A program made the position numbers and the translations under genes. Of a stretch of 64,000 nt of DNA, positions 47,415-55,775 are shown piece by piece (the stretch's first letter is position 1; the number at the start of each line of letters is the position of its first letter). The notes under the pieces are model-generated. The model saw nothing but the letters and a program-made list of their open reading frames with translations. It had not been told where the DNA came from and made no database searches. The DNA is from a virus: positions 18,175-82,174 of the IMG/VR virus record IMGVR_UViG_3300029893_000003; one strand, given 5' to 3'.

Positions 47415-50400
47415 ATGCCTGAGCCTACACAAGAACAAGTTTCTATTATCAACTTCCCTGCTGATGAACATCTAGCTGTTGAAGCGGTCCCAGGTAGTGG
47501 GAAGTGTCTGGGTAAGGATACCCCCGTTATGTTATTTGATGGGACGGTTAGAGCGGTACAAGATATAGTACCCGGCGATTTGTTAATGGGACCAGACTCA
47601 AAGCCTCGCACTGTTTTGTCTACTTCCGTAGGGTATGGAAATTTGTACAAAATTGTACCTACCAAGGGAGATGCGTGGATATGTAATGAAGAACATATCT
47701 TAACATTGGTCTATTCGGGAAAGGAAGAAGTTGAAGACGTATCTCTGTCAGAGTATTTTACTAGGTCAAGAGCATATCGTGAAAGGGCTAAGCTGTTCCG
47801 TGTTCCTGTGGACTTTCCTAAAAAAGAACTTCCTGTTGATCCTTACTTGTTGGGAGTTTGGTTAGGGGATGGACATAGAGACAACCCAATAATCACTAAT
47901 AAAGAACCTATTATACAAGAGTATTGCGTAGCAAAGGCTAATGAGCTAGGAATATCTGCTATTGTAGTAGATGCTCCTGAAATAAATAGCCAATATATTT
48001 ATCTAACAAACAACTACAAAGGAAATCCGTTACGCAAATTTTTTGCTTCTTGTGTTACTGATGATGGAGAAAAATTTATCCCGCAGGACTATCTTACCAG
48101 CAGCAGAGAAGATCGTTTAGATTTGTTGGCAGCCCTATTAGATACAGATGGATATTATAATGGTGGGTCCTTTGAAATTACTACCAAATATAACACCCTG
48201 AAAGACAACATATTGTTTCTAGCCAGAAGTTTGGGCTTTGCTGCCTATGCAAAACGCAAAGTAGCTGCTATCAAATCTCTAGACTTTTCAGGAGAATATT
48301 GGAGAATATCAATTAGTGGGGATGTAAGTATTATTCCCAATAAGATTCCTCGTAAACAAGCGTTTCCGCGACGACAGATTAAAAATGTGTTGCGTACAGG
48401 GTTTTCTGTGGAAGGCATAGGGAAAGGAGCATATTACGGATTTACACTAGATGGTGATGGCAGGTTTTTGTTGGGTGACTTTACTGTAACTCACAATACG
48501 TTTACCATTGCCTACCGAGTAAAGGCTTTCTTGGATCAGGGGGTTGATCCTGCTAATATTCTGGTGTGTACGTTCTCTCGCTCACAGGCAGAAGATATGT
48601 CTCTCCGTATTCTATCCTTCCTAAAGCAGCACTACCCTACTATCGGCCTATCTGCTTTAGCGAATGGGTTTGGCGAGGGCATAGGACAGATTACGACCAT
48701 CCACGCTACAGCTAGACGTATGCTAATCCACTATCCCGAATACACTAAGTATTCAGAACTACAAGTTGCTCCTACATGGAAAGAGCGTAGCATTATTGAA
48801 AACTTTGTGGAAAGAATTAACTGGACGTACTACAATGTCCGAGAGAAAAAAGAAGCTCTCGTTGGCTATCAGTCAATTTTATTCTACATTAACAACGCTA
48901 AAAATGCGGGTGTCAATCTTAATGTAGCAGAACTGACTGAATACTACCTTAGTACGGGATTGGGTAGAGAACACGTTCGTAACTTGGTGTCTACCACCCT
49001 GCACTACCAACAAGAACTACAACGCAACAATATGTGGACGTTTGCTGATATGCTGTATGAGTGCGAGAAGCAGCTTCGAGAGGATGCGGCTTTCCGTTCG
49101 TACTGGCATGATCGGTTTACTCATGTGTTGATTGACGAAGCACAGGACACTAATGGACAGGCTATGCGAATTGTCCATCTCCTTAATCCTAGTAGTATTA
49201 CTGTGGTGGGAGACGCTGATCAAACGTTGTACGCTTTCAATGGAGCAACACCAGATACCAACCTGCGTACAGGTTTTGATCAGCGGTTTGGCGGCGGTCG
49301 TCTTTCTATGTCAGTTAATTTCCGTAGCCAACCTAACATCCTGAAACGAGCAGGGCTTCTTATTCGTCATAACTATGACAGTGAAACGATCAAATATATG
49401 AAAAACCTACAGCCACGCGAGGGTGTAGCTGTTGGAGATGATGTAACCTTTTCGTGGTATCAAGACGCCGAAGAAGAGGCGCGAGGAGTTGTTGCTAATC
49501 TTGTTCAATACATGGAAGAAGGGCATGTCCCTGGTGACTTCTTTATCATGTCGCGCACAAACGCGCAGATGGCGTACTTTGAACTAGAACTTTTAAACCA
49601 CAATCTGCCCTTTGTGAACTTGGGCGTATCTAGTTTCTTTAACCGTCCGGTGCCGCGTATGCTGCTTAACTACATGCGGCTGGCTGTTGATCCGACTGAT
49701 TGGGAAGCTTTTGATATTGTCCACAACGTAGCTTCTTGTTGGATGACTAACAACCAAGGCAAACCAATCAACACACGGTTCTTAGGACAGAAATTCCTAG
49801 AGAGACTTTCCCGCACCAATGGCGATGGAACCCCTACAAACTCTCTGGAAGAGGCGTATGCCCATAAATACGATACTGATCAACGTGGGTGGACACGCTG
49901 GCAGAGGGGTGTTCAGGACTTGCAGGATACTATGCAGGCTCTTGCTGGATATGAAATGTCGCACAACGCAGGATCGTTGGCCTCTGAGATTACACGGATT
50001 GTAGTAGATAAGTGGATTGAAAACGAGTTTGGTGTTGAAACAGACGCTTCTGACGGTGCGCGGGATGATCTTCAGGTGGTGTTGGCGTTGGCTAAACGGT
50101 TTACAGTGCGTGATTTTCTTGAGTATGTGCGCCAGCTAACCGCTACTAAAGACATTAAGCCAGAGAATATGACGGACTATATTCTAATTGGCACAATCTA
50201 TAAGTTTAAGGGTTTGGAGCGTCCGATAGTTTACGTGGTTGGTGCCAGTCAGGGCCTACTACCACACCGTTTCAGTTTGGGGGAAACCCCCCCGACCGAT
50301 GGCTTGCCCATTCCCTCTACCGGAAGTTTGTGGGATGAGCGGAACGTCATGTATGTGGCAGTAACCCGCGCTAAAGACGTATGCCACATTTCGGGTATTC

Positions 50401-50468
50401 AGAACTGGGCAACTATCAAAGACCCGCTTGAGCCTTCTATCTTCGTACAGGAAATGGAGTTGTTGTAA
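47415..50468 (+). CDS. UvrD/Rep-like SF1 DNA helicase precursor with intein
   Basis: A 1017-residue precursor; 686 residues after splicing. Walker A is AVPGSGK-T, split by the intein. Other SF1A motifs: QITTIHATARRML, LIDEAQDTNG (Walker B), VVGDADQTLYAFNGA (motif III), LSMSVNFRSQPNI (IV), GTIYKFKGLERPIVYVVGA (V) and NVMYVAVTRAKD (VI). It unwinds DNA during phage replication or recombination. Strong promoter upstream; first gene of the replication unit. Confidence 0.88.
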   Translation: MPEPTQEQVSIINFPADEHLAVEAVPGSGKCLGKDTPVMLFDGTVRAVQDIVPGDLLMGPDSKPRTVLSTSVGYGNLYKIVPTKGDAWICNEEHILTLVYSGKEEVEDVSLSEYFTRSRAYRERAKLFRVPVDFPKKELPVDPYLLGVWLGDGHRDNPIITNKEPIIQEYCVAKANELGISAIVVDAPEINSQYIYLTNNYKGNPLRKFFASCVTDDGEKFIPQDYLTSSREDRLDLLAALLDTDGYYNGGSFEITTKYNTLKDNILFLARSLGFAAYAKRKVAAIKSLDFSGEYWRISISGDVSIIPNKIPRKQAFPRRQIKNVLRTGFSVEGIGKGAYYGFTLDGDGRFLLGDFTVTHNTFTIAYRVKAFLDQGVDPANILVCTFSRSQAEDMSLRILSFLKQHYPTIGLSALANGFGEGIGQITTIHATARRMLIHYPEYTKYSELQVAPTWKERSIIENFVERINWTYYNVREKKEALVGYQSILFYINNAKNAGVNLNVAELTEYYLSTGLGREHVRNLVSTTLHYQQELQRNNMWTFADMLYECEKQLREDAAFRSYWHDRFTHVLIDEAQDTNGQAMRIVHLLNPSSITVVGDADQTLYAFNGATPDTNLRTGFDQRFGGGRLSMSVNFRSQPNILKRAGLLIRHNYDSETIKYMKNLQPREGVAVGDDVTFSWYQDAEEEARGVVANLVQYMEEGHVPGDFFIMSRTNAQMAYFELELLNHNLPFVNLGVSSFFNRPVPRMLLNYMRLAVDPTDWEAFDIVHNVASCWMTNNQGKPINTRFLGQKFLERLSRTNGDGTPTNSLEEAYAHKYDTDQRGWTRWQRGVQDLQDTMQALAGYEMSHNAGSLASEITRIVVDKWIENEFGVETDASDGARDDLQVVLALAKRFTVRDFLEYVRQLTATKDIKPENMTDYILIGTIYKFKGLERPIVYVVGASQGLLPHRFSLGETPPTDGLPIPSTGSLWDERNVMYVAVTRAKDVCHISGIQNWATIKDPLEPSIFVQEMELL
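47505..48497 (+). mobile_element. Intein with LAGLIDADG endonuclease in the helicase P-loop
   Basis: Cys31 to Asn361 (331 residues). Starts CLGKDTPVMLFDG, block-B His in CNEEHILTL, motifs LLGVWLGDGH and LAALLDTDGYY, ends GDFTVTHN followed by Thr. The insertion splits GSGK/T of Walker A, a classic intein hot spot. Confidence 0.9.
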
Positions 50469-50788
50469 TGGGAATTAAATCACTTAACAAACGTGTGCTA
50501 TCTTTAATGGACTATCTAGAATGGAAGGGTAAAAAGGACTGGTCACAAGAGACAAACCTTGGAACTTCCGTTCTAGAATTTCAAGAGTGGTTGCGAAAGC
50601 ATATCGACTTAATAGGAGAGGAATCTATTCGAAAGATATTGACAGACTACTACTTTGGTGGTAAGATGGGGAACCAGAGTAAGGGATTTTATGTCAAGAG
50701 GGCATATGGTGACTCTATCCTTCTAGCAGTCTACAATAAGGAAATTTCAAGAACCTATAGAGAGATGACTAATGAGCGACGAGCTTAG
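50468..50788 (+). CDS. Hypothetical basic protein
   Basis: A 106-residue protein, TAATG overlap with the helicase gene. Basic and Trp/Lys-rich (MDYLEWKGKKDWSQETN). It may work with the helicase; no family recognised. Confidence 0.5.
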   Translation: MGIKSLNKRVLSLMDYLEWKGKKDWSQETNLGTSVLEFQEWLRKHIDLIGEESIRKILTDYYFGGKMGNQSKGFYVKRAYGDSILLAVYNKEISRTYREMTNERRA

Positions 50789-51083
50789 CATAGAGATTGA
50801 ACAGAGCGCCTGTGATGGAAACTGGTGCCGACTCAAGGTCGAAAAGGTGAGTCTGCACGTCGAACGCCGCAAAGGAAACACTACTCGCGAAGCCTGGGTA
50901 TCCTTTGTACCAGAGACGGGCATGAAACTAACCGTAGCTTTTGAGGAACACCCTGGTGCTGGTCCTCTACCAGAGGGAACCATCAGAGTTATTACGTTGG
51001 GTGATATGCTCAAGAACGCTCTTACTGAATTGCAAGACACTATTCTATTTGCAGAAGATAAAGAAGAAGAAGGAGAATGGTAA
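50772..51083 (+). CDS. Hypothetical protein
   Basis: A 103-residue protein overlapping the previous gene by 17 bases. Beta-rich start, acidic helical end. Family unknown. Stop overlaps the next start (TAATG). Confidence 0.5.
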   Translation: MSDELSIEIEQSACDGNWCRLKVEKVSLHVERRKGNTTREAWVSFVPETGMKLTVAFEEHPGAGPLPEGTIRVITLGDMLKNALTELQDTILFAEDKEEEGEW

Positions 51084-52276
51084 TGGCAAAAAAGGGTTTT
51101 GGTGTGCTTGGCGACTTTAATAATGTCGAGAGCGGATATGAAACAATAGACGATGGTGACTATACTGTAGTAGGAGTGGAAAGCGTCTTCTCTACTGACA
51201 AAAATGGGTATCCTGTTTTTGTGGACCAGAACGGACGGGATGTGGCACGTATCCGCTTCCTGCTAGAGGACGGATCAACTGGCCCCGCGTTTAGTGGGAC
51301 AAAACCGGAACTGGTCCTCTTGGCAGGGTTGTTTGGTGTTGATGTTCGGCAGCTACGTGGCAAGGAAGGAACTTCTTTCCTCTCCACTTTTCAGACAATT
51401 ACTGCCGAAGCCCCTAACAAACTTAATGTCACAAGCAAAAACGGGTGGGTGAATCTTGATCTCCTTCCCCCTGAGAACCTTTATACAGTTAGGTTTGTAG
51501 GTGCCCACCGCCCTGATCGTGGGGATGGACTGTTGTGGCAACCTGGGGAGTACGGAGAAACCCTAGTCTTTGATTTTGAAATTGCGGGTGATGTGCTTGG
51601 TCGTCCTTCTTTGTATGATGAGTATCGGTTCGGTGTCTTTGTACGTAATCCGTTTGCTGAACCGAAGGATGGACAGCCCCGCTTTAAGCTGACAGACAGG
51701 GGCGCTACTCCGGTTGACACGGCCCGTATGATGAAGTTTGTTCAGATGTTTTGTCCGAACATGCTTGACGAATATGAGTGGGAAAGCGATCCACTTGAGA
51801 GTGTGTATGGTACGGATGAAACAGCAAATCCACAAATTCCTATCATCCACGCCGCACGCAAACAAAAGAAGACTGCAATTGTTAATCTCAAGCACAAGAC
51901 TACAAAGGCTGGTCGTAAGGTCATTGACATGGACCTGCTCGATTTGACTACGGCTGAACCTGACGCAGTTGATTACACAGATACGCCGACTCAGCCTGCC
52001 GAACTGTTGGATTTGATTACCTACATTGAGACACGTTGGCCTGATGAAGAAATCTTTGATCAGTCTTCGGATGATGATGAAGTGATCTTCACTGAGGCGG
52101 GTAAACAATGGGCCTCTGAGTACCTTACGGCCCCCTGGAAGGCGGCAGGACTGCCTGCGCGCAATCGCAATCTGGCGTCCCTTACCAATGAGCAGGTTGG
52201 TACTCTGCTACGAGAACTGAAATCTCTGTACGGAGAGATCGACCAGCCAGAAGAGTCTGAGGCTCCTAACTGGTAA
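51083..52276 (+). CDS. Hypothetical replication-block protein
   Basis: A 397-residue protein, start 51083 chosen because AGGAG is 7 bases upstream (the ATG at 51077 is too close). The sequence starts MAKKGFGVLGDFNNVESGYETIDDGDYTV and is acidic and beta-rich in the first half (possible OB-like domain), helical at the end. It lies between helicase and primase-like genes, so a single-strand-binding or loader role is possible but not shown. Confidence 0.5.
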   Translation: MAKKGFGVLGDFNNVESGYETIDDGDYTVVGVESVFSTDKNGYPVFVDQNGRDVARIRFLLEDGSTGPAFSGTKPELVLLAGLFGVDVRQLRGKEGTSFLSTFQTITAEAPNKLNVTSKNGWVNLDLLPPENLYTVRFVGAHRPDRGDGLLWQPGEYGETLVFDFEIAGDVLGRPSLYDEYRFGVFVRNPFAEPKDGQPRFKLTDRGATPVDTARMMKFVQMFCPNMLDEYEWESDPLESVYGTDETANPQIPIIHAARKQKKTAIVNLKHKTTKAGRKVIDMDLLDLTTAEPDAVDYTDTPTQPAELLDLITYIETRWPDEEIFDQSSDDDEVIFTEAGKQWASEYLTAPWKAAGLPARNRNLASLTNEQVGTLLRELKSLYGEIDQPEESEAPNW

Positions 52277-52647
52277 TGTTGAAGAGGGCTTATCACGAAT
52301 CGTTTGGTGAGATAAGCCCCGAACAGGCCGATATGAGGTCGCTTAGTGGTGTGTCTTCGGATAATCCACTAAGCGACCTTTATAACCCGGCCAAGGTCGG
52401 GGATAAACCAACTGATTTGGTAACGTTTCTGCTGGCAGAGCAGCGTAAGGTGTATGGATATACCTACTTAGATAGATTACCTTACCCTGCCCTAGTGAAA
52501 CATGCCAAACTACTGCTGAAAAAGTATTCTCCACAGCTTATTAAAAGAGGAATTGCTTTGTCGGTTAGATGGGGCAAGTATCCGGCATCATTTAAGTTTG
52601 TGGAAGGGTGTATATTAAGAATAATAAAGTCAACTACCCCTGGCTAA
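52276..52647 (+). CDS. Hypothetical protein interrupted by a tnpB remnant
   Basis: A 123-residue frame (TAATG overlap), of which about 119 residues are native; the last residues come from the inserted element. The missing C-terminus appears at 52971 as SYEEAQAARKK plus stop. Joining IIK directly to SYEEAQAARKK keeps the frame. The function is not recognised; it is a helical, basic protein between replication genes. Confidence 0.6.
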   Translation: MLKRAYHESFGEISPEQADMRSLSGVSSDNPLSDLYNPAKVGDKPTDLVTFLLAEQRKVYGYTYLDRLPYPALVKHAKLLLKKYSPQLIKRGIALSVRWGKYPASFKFVEGCILRIIKSTTPG

Positions 52648-52970
52648 AGCCGGGAGCTTGTAAGTCGATACCGCTAGGCGGTACTGCCTACGATTGGCGG
52701 GTTGACAGCCGCCCGGCGGGAGATGTTCACCGCCGCGAAGTGGTCAGCGTGGCCGACGCAGCCACACTCAACGCAGGAGAAGGTGCTTTGATCAGGACGG
52801 TTCCGTTTGTCGATACAGCCGCAAGCCGGACAGGTGCGCGAGGTGTTGCGCGGGTCTACCGCGACCACCGGCACACCTGCCAACCGCGCCTTGTACTCGA
52901 CGTACCGGCGCAATTGAGAGAACGACCAGCTATGCAAGGTGGCGCGTCTAGCATGGTGGTCACAGTTTAA
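52629..52970 (-). mobile_element. Degraded IS605/tnpB remnant inserted in a gene
   Basis: Right-end hairpin sequence CCTGGCTAAAGCCGGGAG at 52638 with the tail of a tnpB gene. The 5' part of tnpB and the left end are gone. GC-rich against the surrounding DNA. Confidence 0.75.
52674..52970 (-). pseudogene. tnpB: tnpB C-terminal fragment
   Basis: The frame encodes HSWSFSQLRRYVEYKARLAG, DPRNTSRTCPACG, CVECGCVGHADHFAAVNISRRA: the last quarter of a TnpB, with the zinc ribbon. The final catalytic Asp region is present (HADHFAAVN), but the first two RuvC motifs are missing. It cannot be active as a nuclease. Confidence 0.8.
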
Positions 52971-53009
52971 ATCATACGAAGAAGCACAAGCGGCTAGAAA
53001 GAAATAACT

Positions 53010-54254
53010 ATGCCTAAAGGATTTGGAGCTAAATATCTTGTACCACTTGAAGCTATCCGTCCCATTCACATCGACCGCATTTTAGCCATGTTTGACATAC
53101 CTAGCGAAGGTGTTTTAACAAGGTGCCCTTTCCATGATGACGAACAGGCGTCTATGCAAATCAACGACACCTGGGTTTATTGTTATGGTTGCAACAAATC
53201 TTGGGATAACTTTGCCTTTGTGCGTGACATGCTTATTCAACAAGGAAAACGTGCTACCTTTGATGCGGTACTTGATTGGTTTACAGATCATATTGATGAT
53301 CTACCAGCATCAAGCTTCACAAAGAGGGAAAAAGCAGAATACGTTGGTCCTGTCGATCCATTCCTTGTAAACTATTGGCACGATTGCATACAGGCAAATG
53401 GACATATCGAACATCTCATGCAAGAACGGCTGTTGACAGAGGAAACAATCAGCCGCTATAAATTGGGGTGGCGACCCGATATGTATGCATGGAGTATCCC
53501 GTTTTGGCGTGGCCTACCAGGAGAGAGTGAAGTAGACATTCTCCAATTTCGGCATACCAAACCTAGTAAAACAAAGTACACTGGTCTGTCAGGCCACAAC
53601 CGGGCATCCGTAATGAACGCACACCTCTTGTCAGAACCACAAGAATATGTTATCATCCTGTTTGGAACGTTCGATCCCATTCTTGCCCTGCAAGACGGGC
53701 TACCAGCCGTAGGTTTTAATGGTGCCTCTCACTTTGTCTCAAGAGATAAAGAACGGCTGTTAGAAATGTTTGCTAGGCAAACAAGAATTTATATCGTACC
53801 CGACAACCAACCAGAGGAACTAAAACATGCTAAGCAACTCAGAAAGGTTTTGGGGGAACACCGAACATCCATCCGTACCTTTCCTGAAGGGTGTGCGGAC
53901 AAAGAGGATTACATTTCATATCGTCATAAGTATACTGTAGAAGATTTTTTAATCGACGTACTCAGAATAAAACCCATTCGTTCAGTAAATGAACAGCTAG
54001 TTATCAACCTGTATGAACTTCTTCGGGTAGGAGATGGGTATGATCTTGCTCCGCTACATCTTTCGTTCTATCAGGGTACGGTAGTGGCAGACGTGGCACG
54101 ATCTCTTGCCTATCAAAAACGGTTTGATAACTATTCTCCTGAAAGTTGGGTTGCTTTACAGGACGATTTTTGTTCAGTCCGTTGTTTAGAAGAGTTTGAG
54201 TCTGTTTATAAGAAGTGGGCCAACCACTCATATACCCTGTTAGGAGGGTGGTAA
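53010..54254 (+). CDS. Primase-like protein with zinc finger and altered TOPRIM
   Basis: A 414-residue protein. CHC2-type zinc finger: CPFHDD..CYGCNKSW (residues about 34-60). A TOPRIM-like region has IILFGTFDPILALQDGLPAVGFNGA and IYIVPDNQPEELKHA. In classical primases the first motif has Glu (EGxxD) and the second DxD. Here they read FGTFD and PDNQ, so catalysis may be lost or altered. Its position before the DnaB-like helicase supports a replication role. Confidence 0.65.
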   Translation: MPKGFGAKYLVPLEAIRPIHIDRILAMFDIPSEGVLTRCPFHDDEQASMQINDTWVYCYGCNKSWDNFAFVRDMLIQQGKRATFDAVLDWFTDHIDDLPASSFTKREKAEYVGPVDPFLVNYWHDCIQANGHIEHLMQERLLTEETISRYKLGWRPDMYAWSIPFWRGLPGESEVDILQFRHTKPSKTKYTGLSGHNRASVMNAHLLSEPQEYVIILFGTFDPILALQDGLPAVGFNGASHFVSRDKERLLEMFARQTRIYIVPDNQPEELKHAKQLRKVLGEHRTSIRTFPEGCADKEDYISYRHKYTVEDFLIDVLRIKPIRSVNEQLVINLYELLRVGDGYDLAPLHLSFYQGTVVADVARSLAYQKRFDNYSPESWVALQDDFCSVRCLEEFESVYKKWANHSYTLLGGW

Positions 54255-55771
54255 TGTTATCTCCGTATGACATAGAGAGAATAGTAATCGGGCTGACAGT
54301 ACGCTATGGTAAGGAGCCTGCTACTATTTTAATGCCTGATCTAACACCCGATAAATTTGTGTTTGATGTAGATGGAAGCTTTGGTAAGGATCATTTAATT
54401 ATCTGGTCTGCTATTTGTGAAACTTTTCTGGAAGATCGCAAGCCACCTACCTTTCTAGAGTTGTCAAGCAACCTATCAGAAAACTATCTGGACTATGTAC
54501 GCCAGCTTGTTCAGTCGCTAGAAAAGGACTACCTGATTACAACGTATGATCCACAACAAACAGAGGAATATGGAATCCTGGTAGACAAACAGGGCGTCCT
54601 GTATAACTTTGCACAAATCTCAAAAGAGAATGGGAACATTACAGCCACAGAAGACGCCTTCACCCGTAAAGTTAAATCAGTCAAAGATATTGAGGCGTGG
54701 GTATCCCAACAACTAGAACGCTACCACAGCCTGTTAAAGCTAGGAACGGGCGGGTATACTCATATTTCAAGCGCAGTAGAAAACACGCTTGAAAACTGGC
54801 GGCGCATGCGGCAAGGAGAACAGCTTGTTATTCTACCATGTGGCATCCCCTCACTGATTGCCCACCAACTCTTTCCACTGGGCAAGATTGCGGTTATTCA
54901 TGGTTTGTCTAGTGGCGGTAAGAGTGCTTTTGTGCACGGTGTTAACCTGGGCACGGCAATCGGCCTGGTGGCAAACAAGATCAAAGGTTCCGTCGCTATC
55001 AACTCTATGGAAATGACACAAACAGATTTGGTAGAACGGTTTATAGGGATGCTGGCACACGTCGATGTAAGTAAGTTTATGGGGGGTAAGGGTAAAATCA
55101 CTGATTGGGAAATGGAACAACTAGAGAAGTGGGGAGAGTTTGTTGCCAAGCTTCCGGTGTATATTGATGACACCAATTTTTTGACTACCTCTGCCCTACA
55201 GTATCGTGCCAGCGGTTTACACGCTTCTGAGCGAGGTCCAGTACGCCAGCTATCTACCGACTATGGGGAATTGTTTTATGATCTGAACGGAGACTCAGAA
55301 GAACAACGTATCAACTATGTATTCAGACAGCAGTTTGCTTTGTCTAGGATGATCAATGCATCTATCCTGGCAATCTCACAAAGTACCCAACCACAGGTAG
55401 GAAGTGCAGCTAGATCTTATATCGCAGGACCAGATGGAACGCGCTACAGTAGGGGAATTCTACAGGCAGCAGACATACTCATTGAAGTGTGGAATCCACA
55501 ACAAATCAGGGCGTCAGGGCGGCCCTTCCAGCCGCCAGAGGAATATTCTGATGCTCATGCGTGGTTATTTGTACAAAAGTACCGTAAAGGCAGTCCTGCG
55601 GCCATTCCGATAGGCTGGAATCCTAGGTACGCCAGTTTCTTTGACATAGGTATCGATCAAGAACCTGATAATGAGATCATGTTCTCCCATTTAGAGGCCG
55701 CTAAAGAAGCACTAGGGCTAGGTGCAAGCCTGCTACCCGTTGAGGACTCTCCGTTTTATGATTGGAGCTAA
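54254..55771 (+). CDS. dnaB: DnaB-like replicative helicase
   Basis: A 505-residue protein, start 54254 overlapping the preceding stop (TAATG) with AGGAGGG upstream. Walker A VIHGLSSGGKSAFVHG, a Walker-B-like LPVYIDDTN, and ILAISQSTQPQ (sensor/H3-like). The N-terminal half is helical as in DnaB. It unwinds the replication fork. It follows the primase-like gene, the usual pairing. Confidence 0.75.
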   Translation: MLSPYDIERIVIGLTVRYGKEPATILMPDLTPDKFVFDVDGSFGKDHLIIWSAICETFLEDRKPPTFLELSSNLSENYLDYVRQLVQSLEKDYLITTYDPQQTEEYGILVDKQGVLYNFAQISKENGNITATEDAFTRKVKSVKDIEAWVSQQLERYHSLLKLGTGGYTHISSAVENTLENWRRMRQGEQLVILPCGIPSLIAHQLFPLGKIAVIHGLSSGGKSAFVHGVNLGTAIGLVANKIKGSVAINSMEMTQTDLVERFIGMLAHVDVSKFMGGKGKITDWEMEQLEKWGEFVAKLPVYIDDTNFLTTSALQYRASGLHASERGPVRQLSTDYGELFYDLNGDSEEQRINYVFRQQFALSRMINASILAISQSTQPQVGSAARSYIAGPDGTRYSRGILQAADILIEVWNPQQIRASGRPFQPPEEYSDAHAWLFVQKYRKGSPAAIPIGWNPRYASFFDIGIDQEPDNEIMFSHLEAAKEALGLGASLLPVEDSPFYDWS

Positions 55772-55775
55772 CACC

